From assembly GCF_000214475.1 (NCBI RefSeq), contig NZ_AFII01000002.1, positions 558,001 to 622,000 on the forward strand: 64,000 bases of DNA, in the 5' to 3' direction. The notes under the pieces are model-generated. The model worked only from the letters and a program-made list of their open reading frames with translations. It ran no database searches and was not told the DNA's origin. Positions 19,640 through 27,996 of the stretch are shown piece after piece. Source of the stretch: Parvimonas sp. oral taxon 110 str. F0139 (GTDB lineage Bacteria > Bacillota > Clostridia > Tissierellales > Peptoniphilaceae). Position 1 is the first letter of the stretch; every line of letters starts with the position of its first letter. A program made the position numbers and the translations under genes.

Positions 19640-20030
19640 TTAACGTCTAGCTACTAACCGAAGTTATTTCCCTTATACGTCATCTTGAGCGAAACGTAGC
19701 ATAGCGGAGTGTAGTCGAAAGATCTCATATATTTGCTTGTTTACAAGCAAATATAAATGTATCGTAGATACATATAGATATTTTAATTTTTATTTCTTTC
19801 AGAAATACTATTGCTTGCCATCAAGCAATAGTATGAGATTTCCAGAGTCATTGTATTAAATGTACAATTACTCCATCAGACCTGCTTTTATTTACAAGCA
19901 ATAGCTGAGATTTCCAGAGCAATTGTATCTAACGATACAATTACTCCGTCAGACCTACTTTTATTTACAAGTAAACAAAGTTAGGGCTAGATTAACCGTG
20001 TTCGAGATAACATATAAGAAATTGTAACCG
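19640..20030. repeat. Dispersed inverted-repeat element, copy 3
   Basis: Interior 19722-19906 is nearly identical to 19250-19434; about 85 bases of the left arm are missing relative to copy 2, and the right end has an extra partial unit. No gene seen in 18990-20504. Confidence 0.75.
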
Positions 20031-20239
20031 CTTAATATATGATATGAAGCTTAAAAATTTTTCCTATAAGTAAAAATTCTAAAAAACATGCAAGAATTTC
20101 ATAGAAAATTAAATCAATCTTTTTTATTTTTTTGCCTTTTATCATATTTTATTATAGTACAGTTTTAATTTCACAGCTAAATATGTTTAATAATAAATTT
20201 TTTTGTGTTTTAAAATTGATTTTTATGGTATATATAAAC

Positions 20240-20431
20240 TGTGTGGTAGTGTTTAAAGATAATAAACTCCTCCCATAAGTTTTCCTTTTCTTCGCTACCA
20301 CATTTTACATATTAACAGTATAGTTATTGGTCCTTTTAAATCCTCCCAATTTTTATAAAGATAAATTAACTTGCTGTGATATTTAACTTTCCTAAACAAA
20401 AAATGGATGCAAAAGCATCCATTTTTTTTGA
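20240..20431 (+). ncRNA. Candidate small regulatory RNA with two UCCUCCC motifs
   Basis: No ORF. Hairpin 1: TGTGGTAG (20242-20249) pairs with CTACCACA (20295-20302), its loop holding CTCCTCCC (20267-20274). Hairpin 2: ATTGG (20326-20330) pairs with CCAAT (20346-20350), with a second TCCTCCC at 20341-20347. The 3' end is a strong terminator. C-rich anti-Shine-Dalgarno loops are the hallmark of Firmicute trans-acting sRNAs such as RsaE/RoxS. A -10-like TATATA lies at 20230-20235 but no clear -35. Inference; not a family I can name. Confidence 0.4.
20401..20429. terminator. Strong bidirectional terminator
   Basis: AAATGGATGC-AAAA-GCATCCATTT (20401-20424) with T8 on the plus strand and a T run on the minus strand. 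It would end the candidate sRNA on the plus strand and the exported-protein gene on the minus strand. Confidence 0.9.
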
Positions 20432-20496
20432 TTGTGAAACAACAAGGTTCCCGGGAACCCACCCGATGCAAAGCATCGTGGAAGGGTGGGGTTCTT
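20431..20496. repeat. GGTTCCCGGGAACC palindromic repeat, copy 3
   Basis: Nearly identical to 5833-5897, again on the 3' side of a minus-strand gene, ending eight bases from its stop codon. Confidence 0.85.
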
Positions 20497-20504
20497 ATTT
20501 TATT

Positions 20505-20936
20505 TTAATCTGCATCTCCGAATAAATCAACAAAATTATATTCAAGTTTCTTTGATTCAATAACTAATAAATTTTTGTCTTTTATTAAGATGTCTTCAGG
20601 AATTCCATCTGCTGTTATATATTTTTTACCATTTTTCTCAATTATTCTTGGATTATAATATAGTTTAGGAATTGAATAAGCTCCTTTTTCATCTTCTCCA
20701 TCTGTATCTATTTCTATAAAATCAGCATGTTTTTTGGCAACCTTTAGAGTATCTTCCTCTCTATTATATTCTACTGCTGTAGAATTTAAATAAATTCTAA
20801 GATATCCCTTATAGGAAAAATAGTCTCTATTTGTAAAAGGTTTCATTTCTTCATAAGTTATACATTCAGAATAAACATATCCTGAAAAAGCTAATACACA
20901 ACAACAAACTAACAAATATTTAATAAATCTCTTCAT
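20505..20936 (-). CDS. Small exported protein of unknown function
   Basis: 143 residues from the ATG at 20936, which has GGAGG seven bases upstream; a TTG six bases earlier is too close to that site. N-terminal signal sequence (MKRFIKYLLVCCCVLAFSGY). The mature part is acidic with a NGKKYITADGIPEDILIKDKN segment, similar in pattern to the lipoprotein at 18539. The cysteine-rich signal (CCC) does not give an obvious lipobox. Function unknown. Own promoter; ends at a shared terminator. Confidence 0.75.
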   Translation of the reverse strand: MKRFIKYLLVCCCVLAFSGYVYSECITYEEMKPFTNRDYFSYKGYLRIYLNSTAVEYNREEDTLKVAKKHADFIEIDTDGEDEKGAYSIPKLYYNPRIIEKNGKKYITADGIPEDILIKDKNLLVIESKKLEYNFVDLFGDAD

Positions 20937-20996
20937 TGACAATCCTCCTTTAAATAAACTGCTTACAGCATTTAATTAAATTAATACTGTGATTAA

Positions 20997-21025
20997 ATTA
21001 TATCATATTAAATGATGATTGTAAA
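20997..21025 (-). promoter_or_regulatory. Promoter of the 20936 gene
   Basis: TTTACA (21020-21025), 17-bp spacer, TATAAT (20997-21002). Confidence 0.8.
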
Positions 21026-21092
21026 CAGATTTTTGCACCTTTTTATAATAAATATTTACGATATATCTATTTTTATATAATAGCTTCACAAT

Positions 21093-21119
21093 AAAAAAAG
21101 CGTAGAACACTCTACGCTT
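21093..21119 (-). terminator. Terminator of the opp operon
   Basis: AAGCGTAGA/TCTACGCTT 9-bp stem, loop of 4, followed on the minus strand by a T run. Confidence 0.9.
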
Positions 21120-21141
21120 AATTTTTTATATTAAATTACTT

Positions 21142-22056
21142 CTAACCTAATCTTTGTTTTGCATCTGATGCTCTTCTTAATGCTTGTCCAGCATAGTTAA
21201 TTGAAAGCATTAGTACAAGTACTAATAATGATGCAGGTAACCAAATGTACATTCTATCTCTTAAAACTATAGGATCTAATGCCTTGTTGATTAGTGTTCC
21301 AAGTGAAGGTACTCCATCTGGTAAACCGAAACCAAGGAATGTAAGTCCGATTTCAATTCCCATATTACCAGCTAAATCTAAGATAAAACTAATTATAAGA
21401 ATTGAACTGATATTTGGTAAAATTCCTCCAAACATTATCTTCCAAGATGGTGTTCCCATTGTCTTAGATGCACTTATATAATCACGTCTTCCTTCTGAAA
21501 GAGCTTTTGATCTTACAAGTCTTGCAATACCAACCCAGTAGAATACAGTCATTATGATTACGAATGTAAATACATTGTATCTAGGAACTAATGTTACGAA
21601 TACAATGATAAGCATAAGAATTGGTAATACTTGAATAAAGTCTATAATTCTCATGATGATATTATCTACTATACCACCATAGTATCCGATAATCAAACCA
21701 ACTATAATACCAATTATATTAGTTAAAATAGTTACTGATACACCTATAAGAATTGAGTTTCTAGTTCCAAGGAACAACTGTCCTAAAAGTGGTCGTCCTG
21801 CTTGATCAGTTCCTAGCAAATGTCCACCTTCTCCTGGACTTAAGAATGACTCCATAAGATTTACTTTCATTACTTCATCTACGTTAAAGAACAAACTTCC
21901 TATAAACACTGTCAATATTATTAAAATTAAAACAGCAAGTGAAAATGTTGCTAATTTATCTTTTTTAAATTCCCTAACAATTACGTGAAAAGCACTTGGT
22001 GTAATTTCTTGATGATTTAGGGAAGCTTCTTTTTCCATTTCTTTTCTCTTACTCAT
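21142..22056 (-). CDS. Oligopeptide/dipeptide ABC transporter permease (OppC/DppC)
   Basis: 304 residues. Inner permease with an N-terminal helix, an extracellular loop (LLGTDQAGRPLLGQLFLGTRNS, the usual LGTDxxGRD-like signature) and five further membrane segments. The EAA-like cytoplasmic loop ALSEGRRDYISASKTMGTP contacts the ATPases. Pairs with the OppB-type gene 16 bases upstream; last gene of the operon. Substrate (peptide, nickel or other) cannot be told without a binding protein. Confidence 0.92.
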   Translation of the reverse strand: MSKRKEMEKEASLNHQEITPSAFHVIVREFKKDKLATFSLAVLILIILTVFIGSLFFNVDEVMKVNLMESFLSPGEGGHLLGTDQAGRPLLGQLFLGTRNSILIGVSVTILTNIIGIIVGLIIGYYGGIVDNIIMRIIDFIQVLPILMLIIVFVTLVPRYNVFTFVIIMTVFYWVGIARLVRSKALSEGRRDYISASKTMGTPSWKIMFGGILPNISSILIISFILDLAGNMGIEIGLTFLGFGLPDGVPSLGTLINKALDPIVLRDRMYIWLPASLLVLVLMLSINYAGQALRRASDAKQRLG

Positions 22057-22072
22057 TTTATCACTCCCCCTA

Positions 22073-23029
22073 TTACTCTATTCTTATTCTTGGATCTACT
22101 ATACTCATAATGATGTCTGATAACAAACTTCCAACTAAAGTCATAAATCCAAAAATCATAATTAATGTAGTCAATACTGAATAATCTCTTGATTGTATAG
22201 CTTCAATGAATAATTTACCCATTCCAGGATATCCAAAGATTGTTTCCATAAATACGGAACCTGAGATAAGTCCTGTTAATGTAAAACCGAAGAATGCGGC
22301 TATTGGTAAAAGAGAATTTCTAAAGATATGATGTGTATAAACTTTATCAATAGGTACTCCCTTACTTCTTGCAGTTCTTACATAGTCTGAAGCTTTAGCA
22401 TCTATAATTTCATTTCTCAAATATTGAACAGTTCCTGTTGTAGCAATCATTGCATAACATATTGCAGGCAAAAGCATATGTCTTAATCTACTTATTACAT
22501 AGGCAAAGCCCGTAACACCAGCATCAACAGAACCAGATGCTGGGAACCAATGTAATGTATAACCAAATACTAATATCATAATCAAGTAGAAAATAAATCC
22601 CGGAATTGCATAAGTTACAAAGTTATAAAATGTAACAGCTTTATCAAATTTACCTCCACTATATCTACCTGAGAAAATACCAAGCGGTAATGCTAATGCA
22701 TATAAGAAAGTTACACAAAGCAATGATAACCAAAACGTATTTCCAACTCTTTGAGCTAAAAGAGTAGATACTGGTAACTTAAATGTATAACTAGTACCAA
22801 AATCTCCATGGAATATATTTGTAATCCATCTCCAATATTGTTGATACCATGGGTCATAGAAACCATATTTTATTCTTAAAGCTTCTATTTGCTTTGGATC
22901 AGTTGTCGGTGTGATTTGTCCAGAGAATGGGTCTCCTGGCATTAACTTAGCCAAAATAAATACAAGAAGGCTTAATATTACTAATTGAGGTATCATTAAA
23001 AGAAATCTTTTTAAGACGGTTTTCCACAT
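22073..23029 (-). CDS. Oligopeptide/dipeptide ABC transporter permease (OppB/DppB)
   Basis: 318 residues with six membrane segments; the N-terminal MWKTVLKRFLLMIPQLVILS and the EAA-like loop EIIDAKASDYVRTARSKGVP are typical of OppB/DppB. Overall topology and length match the family. Begins one base after the second ATPase gene ends, so translation is probably coupled. Confidence 0.92.
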   Translation of the reverse strand: MWKTVLKRFLLMIPQLVILSLLVFILAKLMPGDPFSGQITPTTDPKQIEALRIKYGFYDPWYQQYWRWITNIFHGDFGTSYTFKLPVSTLLAQRVGNTFWLSLLCVTFLYALALPLGIFSGRYSGGKFDKAVTFYNFVTYAIPGFIFYLIMILVFGYTLHWFPASGSVDAGVTGFAYVISRLRHMLLPAICYAMIATTGTVQYLRNEIIDAKASDYVRTARSKGVPIDKVYTHHIFRNSLLPIAAFFGFTLTGLISGSVFMETIFGYPGMGKLFIEAIQSRDYSVLTTLIMIFGFMTLVGSLLSDIIMSIVDPRIRIE

Positions 23030-23030
23030 A

Positions 23031-23966
23031 TTATTTTACCTCCTTTTTTGCTACATAGTGAGTATCTGTAAGTTTAATCAAATCAAATACTTTACCATTT
23101 TCATCATAGTATTCTTTTTCTAATTCTTTATATTCTTTTTCTACTCTAATTCTATTTGCAATTAATTGTTCCTTAATTCTAGGATCAGTTTCAGGAATAG
23201 CAGCAATTAATCTCTTAGTGTAGATATGTTGTGGATCTTTGTAAATATCTTCCTTTGTTCCTCTTTCTACAAGTCTTCCTCTGTACATAATATTTATGTA
23301 ATCACACATATGTTTTACAACACCAAGGTCGTGAGAAATGAAAAGGTAAGATAATCCTAAATCCTTTTGAATCTTTTTCATAAAGTTCAAAACTTGTGCT
23401 TGAACTGAAAGGTCAAGCGCTGAAACAGGTTCGTCAGCTATGATAAGTTTAGGATTTAAACTTATTGCTCTAGCAACCCCTATTCTTTGTCTTTGTCCAC
23501 CTGAAAATTCGAATGAATATTTGTAAAGTGCATCTTCAGGCATACCAACTATATCTAAAAGTTCTAAAACTCTTTTTCTTTCTTCTGTTGCAGTCATCTT
23601 TTCGAAGTTTCTTAAAGGTTCTGCAATGATGTCAATAACTCTTTTCTTAGGGTCTAAACTCGCCATATTATCTTGGAAAATCATTTGAACATCTCTTGTA
23701 AACTCTTTATCTTTTCTTACCATTCTTTTAGTAAGTTTTTTGTCTTCAAAAATAACTTCTCCACTTGTAATTTTTTCAAGACCAATTATAGCTTTACCAA
23801 TAGTACTTTTACCACTACCACTTTCTCCGATAAGTCCATAAGTCTTTCCCTTTTCGATAACCATATCTACGCCATCAACAGCTAAAACATGGTCAATTAT
23901 CCTATTGAAAAAGCCTCCTCTTATTGGATAGTGAACCTTTAGGTCTTTAATTTCTAAAAAGCTCAT
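23031..23966 (-). CDS. Oligopeptide ABC transporter ATP-binding protein (OppF/DppF)
   Basis: 311 residues. Walker A GESGSGKST, Q-loop MIFQDNMASLDP, signature SGGQRQR, Walker B LIIADEPVSALD and H-loop FISHDLG are intact. C-terminal oligopeptide-transporter extension follows. Shares one base with the preceding ATPase gene. Together the two ATPases would drive import through the two permeases. Confidence 0.93.
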   Translation of the reverse strand: MSFLEIKDLKVHYPIRGGFFNRIIDHVLAVDGVDMVIEKGKTYGLIGESGSGKSTIGKAIIGLEKITSGEVIFEDKKLTKRMVRKDKEFTRDVQMIFQDNMASLDPKKRVIDIIAEPLRNFEKMTATEERKRVLELLDIVGMPEDALYKYSFEFSGGQRQRIGVARAISLNPKLIIADEPVSALDLSVQAQVLNFMKKIQKDLGLSYLFISHDLGVVKHMCDYINIMYRGRLVERGTKEDIYKDPQHIYTKRLIAAIPETDPRIKEQLIANRIRVEKEYKELEKEYYDENGKVFDLIKLTDTHYVAKKEVK

Positions 23967-24970
23967 TAATTACCCCCCTTTTCATCAAAATGAAAATTCT
24001 TATAGCAAGTACATCTTACTAAATGCCCTGGTGATACTTCGTGCATTGTAGGATTTTCTTCATGTTCTTCATCACTTATCCAAGGAATTCTAGCTTTAAA
24101 TCTACAACCTTGTCTTGGTAAGTTTTTAAGTGAAGGAACCATACCTTGTATTACATATAAATCTTCATCATCTGCGTCCATTTGAGGAATACTGTTCAAC
24201 AAACTTCTAGTATAAGGATGCTTTGGATTTGTAAATAATTCTACAACTGGTGCTTCTTCTACAATTTGTCCAGCATACATTACACAAACTCTATCAGCAA
24301 GTTGAGCAACAACTCCTAAATCGTGAGTAATCAAAATAATTCCTGCATTGATTTCCTTTTGAATTTGAACTAAAAGGTCTAAGATTTGAGCTTGAATTGT
24401 TACGTCAAGTGCAGTTGTTGGTTCATCTGCAATAATAATCTTAGGTTTACAAGCAAGAGCAATTGCGATGATAACTCTTTGTCTCATACCACCTGATAAT
24501 TCATGTGGATATTGTCTTGCAACACGAGGAGGATTAGGAATACCTACTTGTTCAATCAATTCCAAAACTCTCGCTTTTCTTTCTTCAGCATTCATTTTTG
24601 TATGATAAATCAAACCTTCCTCGATTTGTTTTCCTATTCTTTGTAAAGGATTTAAAGATGAAAGCGGATCTTGGAAAATCATTCCAATCCCTTCCCCTCT
24701 AATTTCATTAAATTCTTTTTCTGACAAACCTACTAAATTTTTTCCTTCAAACAAAATTTCTCCTGTTGAACGAGTGTAGTTTGGATTGTGTAAACCCATA
24801 ACAGTAGTAGCTAAAGTCGATTTACCGCAACCACTTTCTCCTACTATAGCTAGTATTTCATCAGAGAATAATTTCATATCAACGCCATCAACTGCGTCAA
24901 AATATTCATCACGGATTCTAAAACTTGTGTGTAAATCTTTAATTTCCAAAAGCAATTCCTTTTGATCCAT
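23966..24970 (-). CDS. Oligopeptide ABC transporter ATP-binding protein (OppD/DppD)
   Basis: 334 residues. Walker A GESGCGKST, FQDPLSSLNP Q-loop, signature LSGGMRQR, Walker B IIIADEPTTALD and H-loop LITHDLG. The C-terminal OPN domain (GCRFKARIPW ... VRCTCYKNF) keeps only part of the usual four-Cys pattern. First gene of the operon. There is no substrate-binding protein gene upstream or downstream within the window, so one must be encoded elsewhere. Confidence 0.93.
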   Translation of the reverse strand: MDQKELLLEIKDLHTSFRIRDEYFDAVDGVDMKLFSDEILAIVGESGCGKSTLATTVMGLHNPNYTRSTGEILFEGKNLVGLSEKEFNEIRGEGIGMIFQDPLSSLNPLQRIGKQIEEGLIYHTKMNAEERKARVLELIEQVGIPNPPRVARQYPHELSGGMRQRVIIAIALACKPKIIIADEPTTALDVTIQAQILDLLVQIQKEINAGIILITHDLGVVAQLADRVCVMYAGQIVEEAPVVELFTNPKHPYTRSLLNSIPQMDADDEDLYVIQGMVPSLKNLPRQGCRFKARIPWISDEEHEENPTMHEVSPGHLVRCTCYKNFHFDEKGGN

Positions 24971-25172
24971 TGATTCTCTCCCCCTAACTTTGTGTTTTGG
25001 TATTATTCTCTATAAAAGCATAAATACATCTTGATAGCTAAATTCGTTTTTAAAAAACTAAAGTGAAAAGGAATAAAAAGTTTAAAAAATAATTCCTTAT
25101 GAAATAAAAATCAATCTAACAAATAAATCAATTTTTAACAATCAATGTATCTATGTTATAAATTCAATTATA

Positions 25173-25201
25173 ATTATACAATATTTAAAATGAATAATCA
25201 A
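25173..25201 (-). promoter_or_regulatory. Promoter of the opp operon
   Basis: TTGATT (25196-25201), 17-bp spacer, TATAAT (25173-25178); leaves a 5' leader of about 200 bases. Confidence 0.75.
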
Positions 25202-25563
25202 GTACCTTGAAAACATTTTTTAAGTTTATTATTCTAAATAGTAGGTAATTTCAAAAATGTATAATTATGCTTTTTTATGAAAATAATCTAAAAAATATAA
25301 TATCTTTTTGTTATTCTTTTCTTATTTTTATTTTGTCATTACTTTTGTAATATACTACATTAAGTGTTAAACCAATTATATTGATTTAAGATGTCCCGGA
25401 CAAAAATGAAATTTTGAATAATTTTACAGATTGTAGAAAGTTAATCAAAGAATTTTTTGTGAAATTTTGAACTAATTAAAAAAATTTGTGAAATTAATTT
25501 CTTAAATCTTATATAGTTTTAAGTAAATGTAATTTACAAGATACTTCTTAATATTTCTATTTT
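25202..25563. other. Intergenic DNA, nothing recognised
   Basis: AT-rich, no ORF with a ribosome site and no clear terminator for the RiPP cluster. A weak GTAAAT/ATTTAC hairpin lies near 25523-25537. The only GC-rich patch is GTCCCGGAC near 25393. Confidence 0.5.
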
Positions 25564-26271
25564 CTATAAAACACTTGTCTTTAAAATAAATGAAAGTATT
25601 ACAATACCTATACTAAATACGATATGTCCAATTATTGCACTTTCTATTCTTTTTGTCTTTAAATAAACATATCCAAAAGTTAATGAAATTATTACAGCTT
25701 CCACCACAACAGGAAGTGCATGTTTCACATTTATAAGTGCAAACAAAATTGCCGCTAAACAAGCTGGTGTAAATAATCTGACAAATTTGTATCCACCTTC
25801 ATATAAATCATATAAGTAACCGAATACTACATTTCTATAAACTATTTCAGTTACAAAAGGAATTATAAATACCATATTTACCAAAGCAATTTTATTATTA
25901 GAAACTACATTCTTTATTCTAATAAATTCCCCTGTCATATCATAAGGATAACCTAAAAATCCTAAAATTTTAAATAAAATTTGAATTACAGCAAGTAAAG
26001 CTATCCCTGAACAAGCTCCAATCAAAATTGATTTTAAAAGAGATTCTTTTTTACTATCTTTGGATATTGAATTTGTAGGAAATTTTTTACAAAATAAATA
26101 CACAATAACTCCAAAAGCAAAAAGTAAAACAATATTAATATTTGTCAAATTTTTAATCACAAATTCTGATTTTAAGTACTTATTTGCCAATGTAGGAAAT
26201 CTTGAAATTCCTATAAAATATACCAATGATATTAATAATGATACAATAAAATTTTTTGTCTTAACACTCAT
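25564..26271 (-). CDS. CPBP-family membrane protein, divergent (RiPP cluster, 1 of 7)
   Basis: 235 residues, six or seven membrane segments. CPBP (CAAX protease/bacteriocin processing, Abi) family. Its first motif is TEIVYRNVVFG instead of EExxYR, so the first catalytic Glu is replaced by Thr; motif 2 reads FALINVKHA and motif 3 IIGHIVFSIG. It may therefore be a non-proteolytic immunity protein, though that is inference. It is the last gene of the biosynthetic run, nine bases after the dehydrogenase, the place SagE takes after sagBCD in streptolysin S operons. It is clearly less similar to the six other CPBP genes than they are to each other. Confidence 0.8.
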   Translation of the reverse strand: MSVKTKNFIVSLLISLVYFIGISRFPTLANKYLKSEFVIKNLTNINIVLLFAFGVIVYLFCKKFPTNSISKDSKKESLLKSILIGACSGIALLAVIQILFKILGFLGYPYDMTGEFIRIKNVVSNNKIALVNMVFIIPFVTEIVYRNVVFGYLYDLYEGGYKFVRLFTPACLAAILFALINVKHALPVVVEAVIISLTFGYVYLKTKRIESAIIGHIVFSIGIVILSFILKTSVL

Positions 26272-26280
26272 AGCTTCCTC

Positions 26281-27093
26281 CTAAAAATCATATTTTCCAA
26301 AAAATATTTCATATAATAAAATTCCATTATCAAAAAATGAATCTTTAATATCCCTAGACTTCAAGAAATCTAAAAAGTCTAAATCTAAAAAACCCCCTGA
26401 TGCAACAGAGCCAACTTCAACTCCCTCAGCAACTAAACAAAGACTTTGAGCAACATGTCCAGCTTCTAAATTTAAAAATCTATAGCCTCTATCCTGATAC
26501 TTAAAGCATTTGATTTCAGTATTTGCCATAATATGAATGGAAAAACAACTCTTCTCTGATAACGAAAAAGATGCTGTAATTTTCTCATATTCTGTATACT
26601 CAAAACCTTGGGACAATAAAATAAGTTCACAATCAATACTGTTGAAAAGATAAATCCCACTATCAAGCCCTTCAACGTTATTAACAATAATTATGAAATA
26701 AAGCGAATCTATCCCTCCAGAAATTGGATATGTAAAAAAACAAATTTCATCTTTTTTATAAGAAGCACAACAAGAATATTTTAATATTGTTGCAAAATCA
26801 TTAAATGGTATAGAATCACCATTAAAACTTCTACAACTTCTTCGATTTAAAAGCACATCTACCAATTTAACTTCATCAATATCCCTATTGCAATAGTTGG
26901 AGATATCAATTCTTTCATAATTAGAAAAGTTCTTATAATCTTTTATCATCTTTACATTTCCGCCTTCCATAGCTGTACCTATATAATGAGAAAATACCCC
27001 TATATTTTCTTTTGACAAAGCGGTATTTTCATGGAAAATTTCATGCAAAGTCTTCCCATCATAGTTAATACAAGAATTTTTTAAACTATTCAT
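26281..27093 (-). CDS. SagB-type thiazole/oxazole dehydrogenase
   Basis: 270 residues. FMN-dependent nitroreductase-fold enzyme expected to oxidise azolines on the RiPP precursor to azoles. Visible motifs: LLNRRSCRSF (about 81-90, FMN contact), TYPISGGIDSLY (about 121-132, family usually YPSAGG), GLDSGIYLF, and YRFLNLEAGHVAQSLCLVAE (about 204-223), which is characteristic of the SagB/McbC group. The start overlaps the end of the preceding E1-like gene by 8 bases. The SagB family usually works with a YcaO cyclodehydratase, two of which are upstream here. Confidence 0.85.
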   Translation of the reverse strand: MNSLKNSCINYDGKTLHEIFHENTALSKENIGVFSHYIGTAMEGGNVKMIKDYKNFSNYERIDISNYCNRDIDEVKLVDVLLNRRSCRSFNGDSIPFNDFATILKYSCCASYKKDEICFFTYPISGGIDSLYFIIIVNNVEGLDSGIYLFNSIDCELILLSQGFEYTEYEKITASFSLSEKSCFSIHIMANTEIKCFKYQDRGYRFLNLEAGHVAQSLCLVAEGVEVGSVASGGFLDLDFLDFLKSRDIKDSFFDNGILLYEIFFGKYDF

Positions 27094-27985
27094 ATTTTAA
27101 TATCCTTTCAAGTTCAAATTTGTGTTTTAATATTTTTTCATAATATAAATTGCCTGTATTGTAATTATAAATAATTGTATTATTACAAATTTTTGAAAAA
27201 CCAACATTACCATCTAAAATTTTAATTATCTCTCTAAGTTCTTTATCCAATAGTCCTATACTAGAAATCAAAAAATCTTCATTACACTCAAAATATGTTC
27301 GATTAAAAATATATCTTCTACAAATACTTTCAAACTGATAACATAAAGATTGTTTTTCTGAAAATATAAGTTCTTTTGAAACAATAGATCCTATAACTAA
27401 AACATTTGAATCAACAAATACTGGTATAATACATTCATTACCTGTTAAATCTAAATCGCAAATCACTTTTAACAAACTAAAATTATTTCTATTTATAATA
27501 CATAAAACAATTTCGTTGTTTTTCACTTTTTTTATTTCACTTTTTAGATTATAAAAATCTAATTCTTTTAACTTTGTTCTATCTTTTATCAAAAAGTCGC
27601 TTGAAACATATAAATCACTTTTTAAAGAACTTATTTCAGAAATTTTCTCAGCCACCCCACTATAAGAAAAATCAAATATTGAAATATTCATACTATTTTG
27701 GGATTCTAAAAATTTTTTATCTTCAACTAAAATTAAAATTTTGTGTTCTAAAAGTTTATTAATTATATCAATAAAATTTTCGAAGGATACATCTTCAGAT
27801 ATTCTAGTCAAGAGTATATTATATAGCCTATCTACAGAATTAACATATGTAAATTCATTAAACAACGGATACATATATCTACTATAATTTTCACCCTGTA
27901 GGTGTACCATCCTATTCCCTATGCAAACCTCTGCTCTATCCTTAGTAAAATTTGAACTTTTCCAGTTATTATGTATTACATTCAT
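27086..27985 (-). CDS. E1-like TOMM partner protein with RRE-type N-terminus
   Basis: 299 residues from the ATG at 27985 (AAGGGGTG upstream, after the preceding stop); a 12-codon longer reading overlaps the YcaO gene. N-terminal part (about 22-85, VHLQGENYSRYMYPLFNEF... KLLEHKILIL) looks like the winged-helix leader-binding (RRE) module of TOMM cyclodehydratase C proteins. The rest resembles the ThiF/E1-like fold only weakly and has no zinc-binding CxxC. It would recruit precursors to the YcaO protein(s). Assignment rests on pattern and context, not on a strong motif. Confidence 0.5.
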   Translation of the reverse strand: MNVIHNNWKSSNFTKDRAEVCIGNRMVHLQGENYSRYMYPLFNEFTYVNSVDRLYNILLTRISEDVSFENFIDIINKLLEHKILILVEDKKFLESQNSMNISIFDFSYSGVAEKISEISSLKSDLYVSSDFLIKDRTKLKELDFYNLKSEIKKVKNNEIVLCIINRNNFSLLKVICDLDLTGNECIIPVFVDSNVLVIGSIVSKELIFSEKQSLCYQFESICRRYIFNRTYFECNEDFLISSIGLLDKELREIIKILDGNVGFSKICNNTIIYNYNTGNLYYEKILKHKFELERILKYE

Positions 27986-27996
27986 ATTTACACCCC

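Noticed and set aside
20240..20431. 6S RNA or SRP RNA
   Set aside because: Size fits 6S but the two-hairpin layout with terminator and C-rich loops does not, and the SRP core motif is missing.
25380..25500. Insertion-sequence remnant near the GTCCCGGAC patch
   Set aside because: No inverted ends, no transposase fragment on either strand.
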